Assembly: GCA_012026925.1 (NCBI GenBank) | Contig: VEPJ01000153.1 | Location: 1 to 33,841 of the forward strand | Reading direction: 5' to 3' | From: Gammaproteobacteria bacterium | GTDB lineage: Bacteria > Pseudomonadota > Gammaproteobacteria > Steroidobacterales > Steroidobacteraceae | Length of the DNA: 33,841 nucleotides | Shown here: positions 1 through 10,694 of the stretch, one piece after another | How the letters are laid out: each line of letters starts with the position of its first letter | Numbering within the stretch: the stretch's first letter is position 1 | The notes under the pieces: model-generated | Told to the model about the DNA's origin: nothing | What the model saw: only the letters and a program-made list of their open reading frames with translations | Database searches by the model: none | Translations under genes and position numbers: made by a program

Positions 1-762
1 GGCTTCCACTTCAAGTGGAACATGGGCTGGATGAACGACACGCTGCGCTACGCGGAGCTCGACCCCGTGCACCGCAGGTTCCACCACGACCTCGTGACGT
101 TCTCGTTCGTGTACGCGTGGTCCGAGAAATTCGTGCTGCCGATCTCCCACGACGAAGTCGTGCACGGCAAGGGCTCGCTGCTCGACAAGATGCCGGGCGA
201 CGAGTGGCAGAAGCGTGCGAACTACCGCTGGTTCCGTGCCTACATGACCGCGCACCCCGGCAAGAAGCTGCTCTTCATGGGCAGCGAGTTCGGCCAGTGG
301 CACGAGTGGCGCGACGAGCACTCGATCGACTGGCACCTGCTGGAGGACGCGAAGCATCGCGGCCTGCTCGACCTGAACCGCGACCTGAACCGCATGTACG
401 CCGACCTCCCGGTGCTGCACGCGGGCGACGCCGACCCGGCGGCCTTCGCGTGGATCGACCTGCACAACTCCGACCAGAGCGTCTTCGCGTTCCTGCGCCG
501 CGACACCGCCCACCCCGAAGCGCCGCCGCTCGTGTGCGTCTTCAACTGCACGCCGGTGCCGCGCGACGACTACTGGATCGGCGTCCCGGAAGCCGGCACG
601 TACGCGAAGCTGCTCGACAGCGATGCCGGGCGTTACGGCGGCTCGTCGTACAACTGCCAGGACCGGGTGACCGCGGACGCGCAGCCTTCGCACGGTTATC
701 CGTTCCGGCTCCGGCTCAACCTGCCGCCGCTGGCCGCGCTCTACTTCCGCGCCGAGCGCTGA
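1..762 (+). CDS. glgB: 1,4-alpha-glucan branching enzyme, C-terminal part (5' truncated by window edge)
   Basis: This is the C-terminal part of the glycogen branching enzyme, which cuts alpha-1,4 chains and rejoins them as alpha-1,6 branches in cytoplasmic glycogen. The frame is open from base 1 (GFHFKWNMGWMNDTLRY), so the gene starts outside the window. The segment ISHDEVVHGKGSLLDKMPG is the GH13 region IV of GlgB, including the His-Asp pair of the active site. LLFMGSEFGQWHEW and the WHLLE segment are also typical, and the C-terminal beta domain ends ALYFRAER. About 253 residues are visible, roughly one third of a normal GlgB. The stop lies 10 bp before the next gene, so it is probably the first visible member of an operon with the reductase, glgX and malQ. 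Identification is secure from motifs; the N-terminal half and promoter cannot be judged. Confidence 0.96.
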   Translation, partial: GFHFKWNMGWMNDTLRYAELDPVHRRFHHDLVTFSFVYAWSEKFVLPISHDEVVHGKGSLLDKMPGDEWQKRANYRWFRAYMTAHPGKKLLFMGSEFGQWHEWRDEHSIDWHLLEDAKHRGLLDLNRDLNRMYADLPVLHAGDADPAAFAWIDLHNSDQSVFAFLRRDTAHPEAPPLVCVFNCTPVPRDDYWIGVPEAGTYAKLLDSDAGRYGGSSYNCQDRVTADAQPSHGYPFRLRLNLPPLAALYFRAER

Positions 763-772
763 GCGCCGAGCC

Positions 773-1659
773 GTGGACCAGCGTGCGTTCGGCCGGACGG
801 GCCTGACCGTTCCCGCGCTGGGCTTCGGCGCCATGCAACTCGGCGATCCGCGCCTGCATGAGGACGAAGCGGCCGATGTCCTGAACGGCGTGCTCGATCT
901 CGGCCTGACGCTCGTCGACACCGCGCGTTCCTACGGGCTGTCCGAGGAGCGAATCGGGCGGCACCTGGCGCGGCGTCGCGACGAGTTCGTGCTGTCGACC
1001 AAGGTCGGCTACGGCGTGGACGGCGTGCGGGACTGGACGTACGAGTGCGTGATGGCCGGTGTGGATGCGGCGCGGAACCGCCTCCGCACCGACGTGATCG
1101 ACGTCGTCCACCTGCACTCCTGCGACATCGGGCTGCTGCGCGCAGGCGAGGTGTCGCGCGCGCTCGAGCGCTGCCGGGAGCTCGGCAAGCTGCGCGTCGC
1201 GGCATACTCGGGGGACGATGCGGCGCTCGGGTTCGCCATCGAGAGCGGCGCATTCGGCAGCGTGCAGGCGTCGGTGAACCTGTGTGACCAGCAGTCGCTC
1301 GAGGCCCTGCCGAATGCGCAGCGGCGTCGGCTCGGCACGATCGCGAAGCGGCCGCTGGCCGGGCGGCCATGGGCGGGATCGCGCCCATCGCTCGATGCGG
1401 CCGAGAGCGAATATCACAGGCGCTTCAGGGCCTTGCGTGAGGCCGGGCTTGCTCCCGACTTTGCGGACTGGGACGCAGCGGCGCTCCGATTCGCCGCTTA
1501 CGCTCCCGGCGTGGACTGCGTTATCGTCGGCGGCACCCGCCTGCGGCACCTGGAAAAGAACGCCGCGGCCGTCTCGTCGGGCCCCCTCGGGCCGGAGCAG
1601 GAAGCCGCGATTCGCAGGGCCTTTGCCGCGGTTGGAACCGACTGGCGAGGATTGATCTG

Positions 1660-1660
<1 letters not shown>
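773..1660 (+). CDS. Aldo/keto reductase, cytoplasmic, inside glycogen operon
   Basis: This is a 295-residue aldo/keto reductase, a family of NAD(P)H-dependent carbonyl or sugar oxidoreductases folded as a TIM barrel. The expected tetrad is visible: Asp49 and Tyr54 in LVDTARSYG, Lys77 in LSTKVGYG and His115 in VVHLHSCD. The entry motif LTVPALGFGAMQLGD is also typical. The type resembles sugar-1-dehydrogenase-like members (D-threo-aldose or L-galactose dehydrogenases), but the substrate cannot be read from sequence. The start is GTG at 773, 10 bp after glgB, with only a weak ribosome site. The stop TGA overlaps the glgX ATG by one base (TGATG), so the two are almost certainly co-transcribed and translationally coupled. 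No signal peptide is seen. A reductase is not a standard member of glycogen operons, and its role here is an open question. Confidence 0.9.
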
Positions 1661-3783
<2,123 letters not shown>

Positions 3784-3850
3784 TCATCCGGCGACTCTTG
3801 CGAGCCTTGCCCCGGTCAGGCATCGTCGCCACCCTCCCGGCGGTGGTTTC

Positions 3851-6037
3851 GTGATGCTCGATACCCTACTCGACCAGCTCGCGCGACAGTGCGGTATCGG
3901 CGACGCCTACCACAATTATCGCGGCGAACTGATGTCGGGCAGCGCGCGGACGAAGAGGGCGATCCTCGCCGCGATGGACTGCCCGACCGACGATCCGGAT
4001 GCCGTCGCGCGCGTGCTGCACGAGCGCAGCGTGGCGCGCTGGCGCTCGCTGCTGCCGCCCGTGGCGGTCGTGCATCCGGGCCGCTCCAGCGTGGCGATCG
4101 CGGTGGGCGCCGAGGACACCGAGCGCTCGCTCGATTGGGTCGTGACGCTGGAAAGCGGCGGGCAGCTCGAAGGGCGCGTGCGCGTCGGCGATCTTCCCGA
4201 GCTCGAGCGCGGCAGCGTCGACGATCGCTGGCACACCCGCCGCGCCTTGCCGTTGCCGGAGCCGCTCGCACATGGTTACCACACGCTGCGCGTGACGACG
4301 GAGCGCGGTGCGGACGCGCAGTGCACGCTGATCTCGGCGCCGCGCCGTTGCTTCGAGCCGCAGGTGCTGCACGACGGGCGCCGGCTCTGGGGCGTCTCCG
4401 TGCAGCTCTACACGCTGCGCTCGAAGCGCAACTGGGGCATCGGGGACTTCGACGACCTCGAGGCGGTCGTGCGCGATTTCGCGCCGCGCGGGGCCTCGTT
4501 CATCGGCGTGAACCCGCTGCATGCATTGTTCCCGGGCAACCCCTGGCACTTCAGCCCATACAGCCCGTCGTCGCGCCACTTCCTGAACGTGCTCTACATC
4601 GCCGTCGAGCGCCTCCCGGAGTTCGCCGAGTGCGCCGTGGCACGCGATCGTGTCGCCGAGCCGGAGTTCCAGGCCGAGCTCGAGCGGCTGCGTAACACGT
4701 CCCACGTGGACTATCCGGGTGTCGCGCGCGCCAAGCTGCCGCTGCTGCGGTCGTTGTTCGGCCATTTCCGGCGCGAGCACCTGGCGCGGAATACCGCGCG
4801 TGCGGCGCAGTTCCGCGAGTACGTTGCGGAGCGGGGCGAGTCGCTTCGCCTGCACGCCCTGCACGACGCCATCGACGAGTGCCTGAGCAGCCAGGATCGC
4901 GGTCGTTACTGGGGCTGGCCCGTGTGGCCCGAGGACCTGCGTGATCCGGTGGGCGCCGGCGTGCGGGCCTTCGAGAGCGCGCACGCCGAGATCGTCGAGT
5001 ACTACGCCTGGCTGCAGTGGCTCGCCGAGGAACAGCTCGGCGCCGTGCAGCGCGTGGCGCGCGACCTCGGCATGAAGGTCGGCCTCTACGGCGACTACGC
5101 GGTCGGCGTGAACCCGAGCGGTTCGGAGACCTGGTCCGACCAGGCCCTCTACCGCAAGGGCGCCGGCGTCGGCGCGCCACCGGACGCGCTCGCGCTCAAG
5201 GGCCAGGACTGGGGCATCCCGCCGCAGGACCCGAACGTCCTCACGGCGGAGGCGTACCAGCCGTTCCGCAACCTGATCGCGGCGAACATGCGGCACTTCG
5301 GTGCGCTGCGGCTCGATCACGTGATGGCCCTGTTCCGCCAGTGGTGGGTCCCGGTCGGCCTCGGCGCGACCGACGGCGGCTACGTGCACTATCCGCTGGA
5401 CGACCTTATGTCGGTGCTCGCGCTCGAGAGCGAGCGCCATGCGTGCCTCGTGGTCGGGGAAGATCTGGGCACCGTGCCCCCCGAGATGTCGCACGCGATG
5501 GGCGAGCGGCACCTGTACTCGTATCGCGTGCTGCTGTTCGAGAAGCATCCCGACGGACGGTTCCGGCGGCCCGAGGAATATCCGCGGCGCGCGATTGCGA
5601 CCGTCACGACGCACGACCTGCCGACGCTCGGCGGCTACTGGTCGGGCAACGACGTGGACCTTCGGCAGCGGCTCGCGCGCTACCCGAGCGACGAGGTCCG
5701 CCTGCAGGTGCTGGAGGAACGGATCCGGGACCGTGACGCGCTGCTCGCCGCCCTCCGGTCGACGGGCCTCATGCCGTCCGGTTGTGACGGGTCCCCGGCT
5801 TCCTACAGCGAGGCGCTCGCCCTCGCGATCCATGTCTACCTGGCGAGGAGCGCAGCGGCGCTCGTCGTGGTCCAGATCGAGGACCTCGTCGGCATGCTGG
5901 ACCCGGTCAACGTGCCGGGCACGAGCGAGGAGCACGCCAACTGGCAGCGCAAGATGAGCTGCGGACTGGAGGACGTGTTCGCGAGCGACCACGTCGCCGG
6001 CCTGCGCGAGGCCGTGGCAGCAGCGCGAGGCGCCTGA
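3851..6037 (+). CDS. malQ: 4-alpha-glucanotransferase (amylomaltase)
   Basis: This GH77 enzyme transfers alpha-1,4-glucan segments between maltodextrins, releasing glucose and longer chains for phosphorolysis in the cytoplasm. It is 728 residues long, as in the long proteobacterial MalQ type with an extra N-terminal domain. Landmarks are QLYTLRSKRNWGIGDFDDL, NPLHALFPGNPWHFSPYSPS, GLYGDYAVGVNPSGSETW and GAPPDALALKGQDWGIPP. Catalytic residues are Asp489 in LRLDHVMALF (nucleophile), Glu537 in VVGEDLGTVPPEM (acid/base) and Asp589 in VTTHDLPTLGGYW. The start may be GTG 3851 or the next codon, ATG 3854. The upstream GGCGGTGG is a weak ribosome site that could pair with CCACC a few bases earlier. 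The gene lies 67 bp after glgX and is probably in the same operon. No signal peptide is seen. Confidence 0.95.
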   Translation: MMLDTLLDQLARQCGIGDAYHNYRGELMSGSARTKRAILAAMDCPTDDPDAVARVLHERSVARWRSLLPPVAVVHPGRSSVAIAVGAEDTERSLDWVVTLESGGQLEGRVRVGDLPELERGSVDDRWHTRRALPLPEPLAHGYHTLRVTTERGADAQCTLISAPRRCFEPQVLHDGRRLWGVSVQLYTLRSKRNWGIGDFDDLEAVVRDFAPRGASFIGVNPLHALFPGNPWHFSPYSPSSRHFLNVLYIAVERLPEFAECAVARDRVAEPEFQAELERLRNTSHVDYPGVARAKLPLLRSLFGHFRREHLARNTARAAQFREYVAERGESLRLHALHDAIDECLSSQDRGRYWGWPVWPEDLRDPVGAGVRAFESAHAEIVEYYAWLQWLAEEQLGAVQRVARDLGMKVGLYGDYAVGVNPSGSETWSDQALYRKGAGVGAPPDALALKGQDWGIPPQDPNVLTAEAYQPFRNLIAANMRHFGALRLDHVMALFRQWWVPVGLGATDGGYVHYPLDDLMSVLALESERHACLVVGEDLGTVPPEMSHAMGERHLYSYRVLLFEKHPDGRFRRPEEYPRRAIATVTTHDLPTLGGYWSGNDVDLRQRLARYPSDEVRLQVLEERIRDRDALLAALRSTGLMPSGCDGSPASYSEALALAIHVYLARSAAALVVVQIEDLVGMLDPVNVPGTSEEHANWQRKMSCGLEDVFASDHVAGLREAVAAARGA

Positions 6038-6094
6038 CCAAGCCACCGGCGCCGGCCGGGGCGTGGCATAAGTGCAACATTCGCCAGGTACTTG

Positions 6095-6124
6095 CTATGC
6101 ATACGATTGCATCGCATTGCATAG
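6095..6124. promoter_or_regulatory. Inverted and direct repeats upstream of the TonB receptor gene (putative operator)
   Basis: CTATGCA (6095-6101) and TGCATAG (6118-6124) form a 7-bp inverted repeat with a 16-bp spacer. Overlapping them, ATTGCAT occurs at 6106-6112 and again at 6116-6122, exactly 10 bp apart (one helical turn). The stretch is AT-rich compared with its surroundings and lies about 120 bp before the receptor start. A TTGACT hexamer at 6136-6141 could be a -35 box, but no convincing -10 follows. Binding of a regulator is inferred; the AANCGNTT-type core of LacI operators is not present here. Confidence 0.4.
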
Positions 6125-6240
6125 TACTTCGCGCCTTGACTACGATCCCCCGTTGGAGAGTTGCAACACCAAGCCCATTGGGGGACCCAGCAGTGAGCAA
6201 GCCGCGCACGCCCGCTAGTGACCGGGCCAAGGAAAGTCTG

Positions 6241-9048
6241 ATGTCGCCGATGTACCCGAACCGCCGCAGCGCCCTGTCGCTGGCCGTCGCCATCGCGTTG
6301 GGAATACCCGTCGTGGGTTACGCGGCTGATGCGCCCGCGTCCGACCAGGAACTAGAGGAAGTGGTCGTCACCGGTATCCGGGCGAGCATCCAGACCTCGA
6401 TCCAGGTGAAGGCCGACCTGCAGAGCATCTCGGAAGTCGTCTCGGCCGAGGACATCGGCAAGCTGCCGGACACCAGCATCGCCGACTCGATCGCCCGCCT
6501 GCCGGGCGTGACGACGCAGCGCGCCGAAGGCCGCGCGTCCCTCATCAGCATCCGCGGCACCGACCCCGGCTTCTCCGTTGGCCTCATGAACGGCCGCGAG
6601 CAGGTGAGCACGGGTGACAACCGCGCCATCGAATACGACCAGTACCCCTCGGAGCTCATCAACCAGGTCGTCGTCTTCAAGACTCCGGACTCGCAGCTGG
6701 TCGCGCAGGGCCTCTCGGGCACGATCGACCTGCGCACGATCCGCCCGCTCGACTACGGCAAGCAGGCCGTCGTCCTCAACCTGCGCGGCGAACGCAATTC
6801 GCAGTCGGGTGACATGGGCGCGAATGCGCCGGAAAAGGGTTACCGCGCGAGCATCTCGTACATCGACCAGTTCATGGACGGCAAGCTCGGCGTCGCGGTC
6901 GGCTTCGCGCGCCTGATCTCCCCCATCGCGACCCAGGCCTTCGGCACGTACGAGCCCTGGGAGCCGGCGAAGGGCAATCAGTGGGACCCGAGGCTGAACC
7001 CCGGCATCCCGCCGGATGCCTACATCACCAAGGGCATGAAGGTGCGCAGCGACATGGGCACCAACGAGCGTGACGGCTATCTCGCCACGGTCGAGTACCG
7101 TCCGAACGACAACTGGGGCTCGATCCTCGACCTCTATTACACGGACGCGACCCAGGTCGATAACGCGCGCAGCCTCGAGGTCAACCTCGGCGGCTATCCG
7201 GGCCCGTGCTGCGACGGCCCGTTCCCTTCGGACTGGATCTTCGGGTACTCGAACGCGACCATCAAGCGGGACACGGTCGTTGCCGGAAACCTGAACAACG
7301 TGGTCCCGCTGGCGCGTAACTTCCGCTTCACGACCGACGACAAGATCTTCGCGGGCGGCTGGCTGAACGAGTTCCGGGTGACCGACCAGTGGCAGGTGCG
7401 CGCGGACCTGAGCTACTCGGGCGCCAAGCGCGACCAGTACCAGCCCGAGACGAACGCCCAGTACGTTCCCCAGACCGCGAACCCGAACCTGCCGCGCAAC
7501 ATCTACGACAACGGCTACGTCAACTTCAGAGATGGCAAGATGGGCCAGATGACGTTCGGTCTCGACTACGCGAGCCCGTTCGTGCAGGTCGGCCCGACGA
7601 TCTACGGCGCGGGCTACGCCAAGAAGCCGCACGTCGAGGACACGCTGTGGGCGGGCAGCCTGGTCGGCATCCGCGAAGGCGAGGCCTGGTGGTTCTCGAA
7701 CATGTCCTTCGGCCTGAACTACTCGGACCGTTCGAAGGACAAGAAGTCGCCCGAAGCCGGCCTGAGCACCATCAACAATGACTACTACTGGATCAGCGCG
7801 GCGCAGCGCCTGCGGCCGACCGACCTGAGCTACGCCAAGGCCGGCGACGCGCTGGCGTGGAACGTGAACCAGGTACTCAGGGCGTACTACAACCCGATCG
7901 TCTGGGGTAACCCCGAGACGCTGACGTACCTTGCCGGCAAGTGGTGGACGGTGGACGAGAAGGTGTGGACCGGCTTCGGCCGCGCCGAGCTCGACCATGT
8001 GCTGTCGGATTCCGTGACGCTCAAGGGCAACGCCGGCCTGCAGGTGATCTACTCTGACCAGAGTTCGGACTCGTTCGCGATCGTGAACGGCAAGCCGGCG
8101 CCGATCTCGGGCGGCAAGTCGTACACCGACGTGCTCCCGCAGGTGAACCTCGTGTTCGAGCTGCCGGATCGCCAGGCGGTGCGCTTCGCCGTGTCGCAGC
8201 AGATGGCCCGCGCACGCATGGACCAGTTGAAGGCCTCGACCGAGTACGGGTTCGACAACAGCACCGGCAAGCCGGGCGGTTCCGGCGGAAACCCCGAACT
8301 CGATCCTTGGCGCGCCTGGGCGGTGGACCTGTCCTACGACAAGTACCTGTCGGACTTCCAGGGCTACTTTTCCGGCGCGTTCTTCTACAAGGACCTCACC
8401 AGCTACATCTACAACACGACCGACAGCAACTACGACTTCTGCAACGCCGGGCTCCCGCCGCCGTCGAACCTCCCGGTTCCTCCGCTCTGCATCGGCAGCT
8501 TTACGACGCCGAAGAACGGACAGGGTGGCAACCTGTACGGCTTCGAAGCGTCGTTCGCACTGCCCTTCAGTGCGTTCGCGGACATGCTGGACGGGTTCGG
8601 CTTCGAGGCGAGCTACGCCTACACGAAGAGCAGCATCGAGATCGAAACGATCAATCCGCCGGGGGTCCTCGGCGGGGGCTTCGGCCTCGGCAAGATCCCG
8701 CTGCCGGGCCTGTCGGAGAACGTGGCCAACGGAACGTTGTACTACGAGAAGCACGGCTTCGCGGCGCGCTTCGCGGCCCGTTACCGCTCGAAGTTCATCG
8801 GCGAGGTCACGAACTTCGCGAACGACCGGGCGCTGCGCTACGTGGACGGTGGAACCTTGATGGACGCGCAGGTGAGCTACGCGTTCAGCGAAGGCAGCAT
8901 GAACGGCCTCACGCTGCTCTTCCAGGTCAACAACCTGACGAACGAGCCGTACTACGCTTACAACGAGGATACGGTGCGGTACCAGGACTACCAGAAGTAC
9001 GGCACCGTGTACCTGCTGGGCGCGACCTACAAGGTCGGCGGCCAGTAA
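6241..9048 (+). CDS. TonB-dependent receptor, probable maltodextrin/alpha-glucan uptake
   Basis: This is a 935-residue outer-membrane receptor: a 22-stranded barrel with an N-terminal plug that imports ligands using TonB-ExbBD energy. ATG 6241 is chosen because AAGGA lies 7 bp upstream and a clear signal peptide follows (RRSALSLAVAIALGIPVVGYA, cleavage near AADAP). The frame is open back to 6097, but that extension has no export signal. A TonB-box-like LEEVVVTGIR is followed by the plug signatures ISEVVSAEDIGKLPD, SIADSIARLPGVTTQRAEGR and LISIRGTDPGFSVGLMNGRE. These mark the large carbohydrate-scavenging receptor class common in Xanthomonadales and Caulobacter. The gene ends in barrel strands (NNLTNEPYYAY, GTVYLLGATYKVGGQ). 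Location between malQ and sugar importers suggests a maltodextrin ligand; this is inference from context. Confidence 0.93.
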   Translation: MSPMYPNRRSALSLAVAIALGIPVVGYAADAPASDQELEEVVVTGIRASIQTSIQVKADLQSISEVVSAEDIGKLPDTSIADSIARLPGVTTQRAEGRASLISIRGTDPGFSVGLMNGREQVSTGDNRAIEYDQYPSELINQVVVFKTPDSQLVAQGLSGTIDLRTIRPLDYGKQAVVLNLRGERNSQSGDMGANAPEKGYRASISYIDQFMDGKLGVAVGFARLISPIATQAFGTYEPWEPAKGNQWDPRLNPGIPPDAYITKGMKVRSDMGTNERDGYLATVEYRPNDNWGSILDLYYTDATQVDNARSLEVNLGGYPGPCCDGPFPSDWIFGYSNATIKRDTVVAGNLNNVVPLARNFRFTTDDKIFAGGWLNEFRVTDQWQVRADLSYSGAKRDQYQPETNAQYVPQTANPNLPRNIYDNGYVNFRDGKMGQMTFGLDYASPFVQVGPTIYGAGYAKKPHVEDTLWAGSLVGIREGEAWWFSNMSFGLNYSDRSKDKKSPEAGLSTINNDYYWISAAQRLRPTDLSYAKAGDALAWNVNQVLRAYYNPIVWGNPETLTYLAGKWWTVDEKVWTGFGRAELDHVLSDSVTLKGNAGLQVIYSDQSSDSFAIVNGKPAPISGGKSYTDVLPQVNLVFELPDRQAVRFAVSQQMARARMDQLKASTEYGFDNSTGKPGGSGGNPELDPWRAWAVDLSYDKYLSDFQGYFSGAFFYKDLTSYIYNTTDSNYDFCNAGLPPPSNLPVPPLCIGSFTTPKNGQGGNLYGFEASFALPFSAFADMLDGFGFEASYAYTKSSIEIETINPPGVLGGGFGLGKIPLPGLSENVANGTLYYEKHGFAARFAARYRSKFIGEVTNFANDRALRYVDGGTLMDAQVSYAFSEGSMNGLTLLFQVNNLTNEPYYAYNEDTVRYQDYQKYGTVYLLGATYKVGGQ

Positions 9049-9056
9049 CGGCCACG

Positions 9057-9081
9057 CCGCGCCGGCGGGACGCCGGCGCGG
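9057..9081 (+). other. GC hairpin just after the TonB receptor gene
   Basis: CCGCGCCGGC (9057-9066) and GCCGGCGCGG (9072-9081) form a perfect 10-bp stem with a 5-nt loop. It begins 9 bp after the receptor stop. No T-run follows, so it is not an intrinsic terminator alone. It may protect the mRNA 3' end or assist the terminator downstream. Confidence 0.6.
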
Positions 9082-9093
9082 ACCTTCCCCTCC

Positions 9094-9127
9094 GAGCCCC
9101 CGGGACGCATGCCCCGGGGGCTCTTTT
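9094..9127 (+). terminator. Intrinsic terminator of the TonB receptor gene
   Basis: GAGCCCCCGGG (9094-9104) pairs perfectly with CCCGGGGGCTC (9113-9123) around an 8-nt loop and is followed by TTTT (9124-9127). This is a classic rho-independent terminator for rightward transcription. The last T of the run is the first base of the stop triplet (TCA on this strand) of the convergent MFS gene, so the site closes the two convergent units with no spare sequence. Confidence 0.9.
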
Positions 9128-10569
9128 CATTCCGCGATCTCGCTGTTGCCTGCGACGCTGCGCCAGGCGACGGCCGCCAGCGCTAGACTCACCGCGCCGA
9201 TCAGGAAAATGCCGCCCTTGTCGTCCATCGCGCTCACGATCGAGCCGACGCCGAGGCTCACGACGAGCTGCGGCAGCACGATCGAGAGATTGAAGACGCC
9301 CATGTAGAGGCCGATGCGGGACGGGTCCACGCGCTGCGACATGATGGAGAACGGCAGGCTGACGATCGCCGCCCAGCCGATGCCCATGACCGCCATCAGC
9401 AGGTAGAGGAATCCGGGCGAGAAGCCGAACAGGTACACGCCGGCGAAGCCCGCGGCCATCACGACGAGGCTCGCGAAGTGCACGGTCACGACGTCGAACC
9501 GCCGCGCCAGGGGCAGCAGCACGAGCGCAGGCAGGACCGCCGCGACCGCGTTCAGTGCCAGGAAGCTGCTGGAGAGCACCTTGCCGGTGGCGTCGCCGTC
9601 CAGCCCTGGGAAGCGCTGCTGCACGAACGCGATCATGTACACGAACATCGTCTGCACGCCGATCCAGCTGAGCGAGTTGGCCGCGAGCACCTTGCGGAAG
9701 TCCACGAGGTCCTCGCGCGCGAACTCGGCGCCGCGGCTCTGCGCGGTCAGCGTCTGCCAGAAGAGCACGGCCGTGACGACGGCGCAGGCCGCCTCCAGCC
9801 AGAGGCCCGGCGGCCGGATGCCGGCGAGCCGGAGGGCCATCGCGATCACGTCGTAGGCGAGAAAACCCCACAGCGGCCGAATCAGGTTCAGCAGGCCCGC
9901 GAGCGAGGTGCCGTGCGCGTGCGGCTTGCCTTCGGTCGCCGCGGCAACGCCTGGCAGGACGCGCGGCTCCTCGATCAGGAGCGCGGGGATCACCGAGAAG
10001 ATCAGCACGAGCCCGACGGCGAAGTAGATGAGTGCGAAGTTGCCGAAGAACGCGCCGATCGCGTACGCGAGCACCCCGAAGGTGCCCGAGACCGTCTGCA
10101 TCCACGTGTAGCCGCGCGTCCGTGCGATGCCCTCGGCCGTGACGTCGGTAATGATCGAGCGGGTCGGGTTGAAGCTCACGTTGATCGAGAGATCCAGCGC
10201 GAGCGCGACGGCGATCGCGACTCCCATCACGCCGTCGACACCGAGCTTCCCCGAGATCACGCCGATGTAGGGCAGGGCAAGGATCATGAGCGCGGCGAGG
10301 ATGCCGCCGATGATGATGAACGGCCGGCGCCGGCCGCCCCAGAACCAGACGCGGTCGCTGATCACCCCGATCAGCAGCTGGCCGATGATGCCGGCAAGCG
10401 GGCCCGCGGCCCACACGAGCCCGATGTCGTGGATGTCGAGTCCGTACTTCGTCGAGAGGATCCAGCTCAGCACGGAGATCTGCACCGACAGGGCGAACCC
10501 CATCGCCGTGGCGGGCAGCGTCAGCAGGACGAGGAACGGCGTGGACAGCCGTCGCTGGATGCCGAGCAT
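9127..10569 (-). CDS. MFS sugar transporter (SLC45/sucrose-maltose type)
   Basis: This is a 480-residue inner-membrane protein of the major facilitator superfamily, probably a proton-coupled importer of a di- or oligosaccharide. The start ATG at 10569 (MLGIQRRLSTPFLVLLTL) has GGGAG seven bases upstream. A longer frame reaching 10686 lacks support. The segment GPLAGIIGQLLIGVISDR followed by GGRRRPF matches the first-half signature of the sucrose/maltose transporter group. About 12 hydrophobic spans are visible. It is a paralogue of the MFS gene at 22743-24242. It is transcribed divergently from the DUF1680-type glycosidase gene and converges on the TonB receptor. The substrate is inferred only from family and neighbours. 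Confidence 0.9.
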   Translation of the reverse strand: MLGIQRRLSTPFLVLLTLPATAMGFALSVQISVLSWILSTKYGLDIHDIGLVWAAGPLAGIIGQLLIGVISDRVWFWGGRRRPFIIIGGILAALMILALPYIGVISGKLGVDGVMGVAIAVALALDLSINVSFNPTRSIITDVTAEGIARTRGYTWMQTVSGTFGVLAYAIGAFFGNFALIYFAVGLVLIFSVIPALLIEEPRVLPGVAAATEGKPHAHGTSLAGLLNLIRPLWGFLAYDVIAMALRLAGIRPPGLWLEAACAVVTAVLFWQTLTAQSRGAEFAREDLVDFRKVLAANSLSWIGVQTMFVYMIAFVQQRFPGLDGDATGKVLSSSFLALNAVAAVLPALVLLPLARRFDVVTVHFASLVVMAAGFAGVYLFGFSPGFLYLLMAVMGIGWAAIVSLPFSIMSQRVDPSRIGLYMGVFNLSIVLPQLVVSLGVGSIVSAMDDKGGIFLIGAVSLALAAVAWRSVAGNSEIAE

Positions 10570-10609
10570 TTGGGATCTCCCTGGTCTGTGGTTCGTCCGG
10601 CGGCGGCGC

Positions 10610-10638
10610 AGCATTTCGCGCGCGACACGCCGTGTCAA
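10610..10638 (-). promoter_or_regulatory. Candidate promoter of the MFS gene overlapped by a 13-bp palindrome
   Basis: On the minus strand a perfect -35 box TTGACA (10638 down to 10633) is followed after 17 bp by AATGCT (10615 down to 10610), a weak -10. The palindrome GACACG-C-CGTGTC (10624-10636) overlaps the -35 box, and another GACAC half-site lies about 16 bp away at 10640-10644. This fits a repressor operator controlling the divergent MFS/glycosidase region. It is seen in the sequence; the regulator is unknown. Confidence 0.5.
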
Positions 10639-10694
10639 TCGACACCTTGCGTCCGACATGGCGAGCGCCGCGGCGGCGTGATTCAATCGGGTCG

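Noticed and set aside
6352-8754. An 800-codon leftward open frame opposite the TonB receptor.
   Set aside because: Its translation is low-complexity Val/Arg/Ala/Glu-rich without domains, and the rightward frame is a complete, recognisable receptor.
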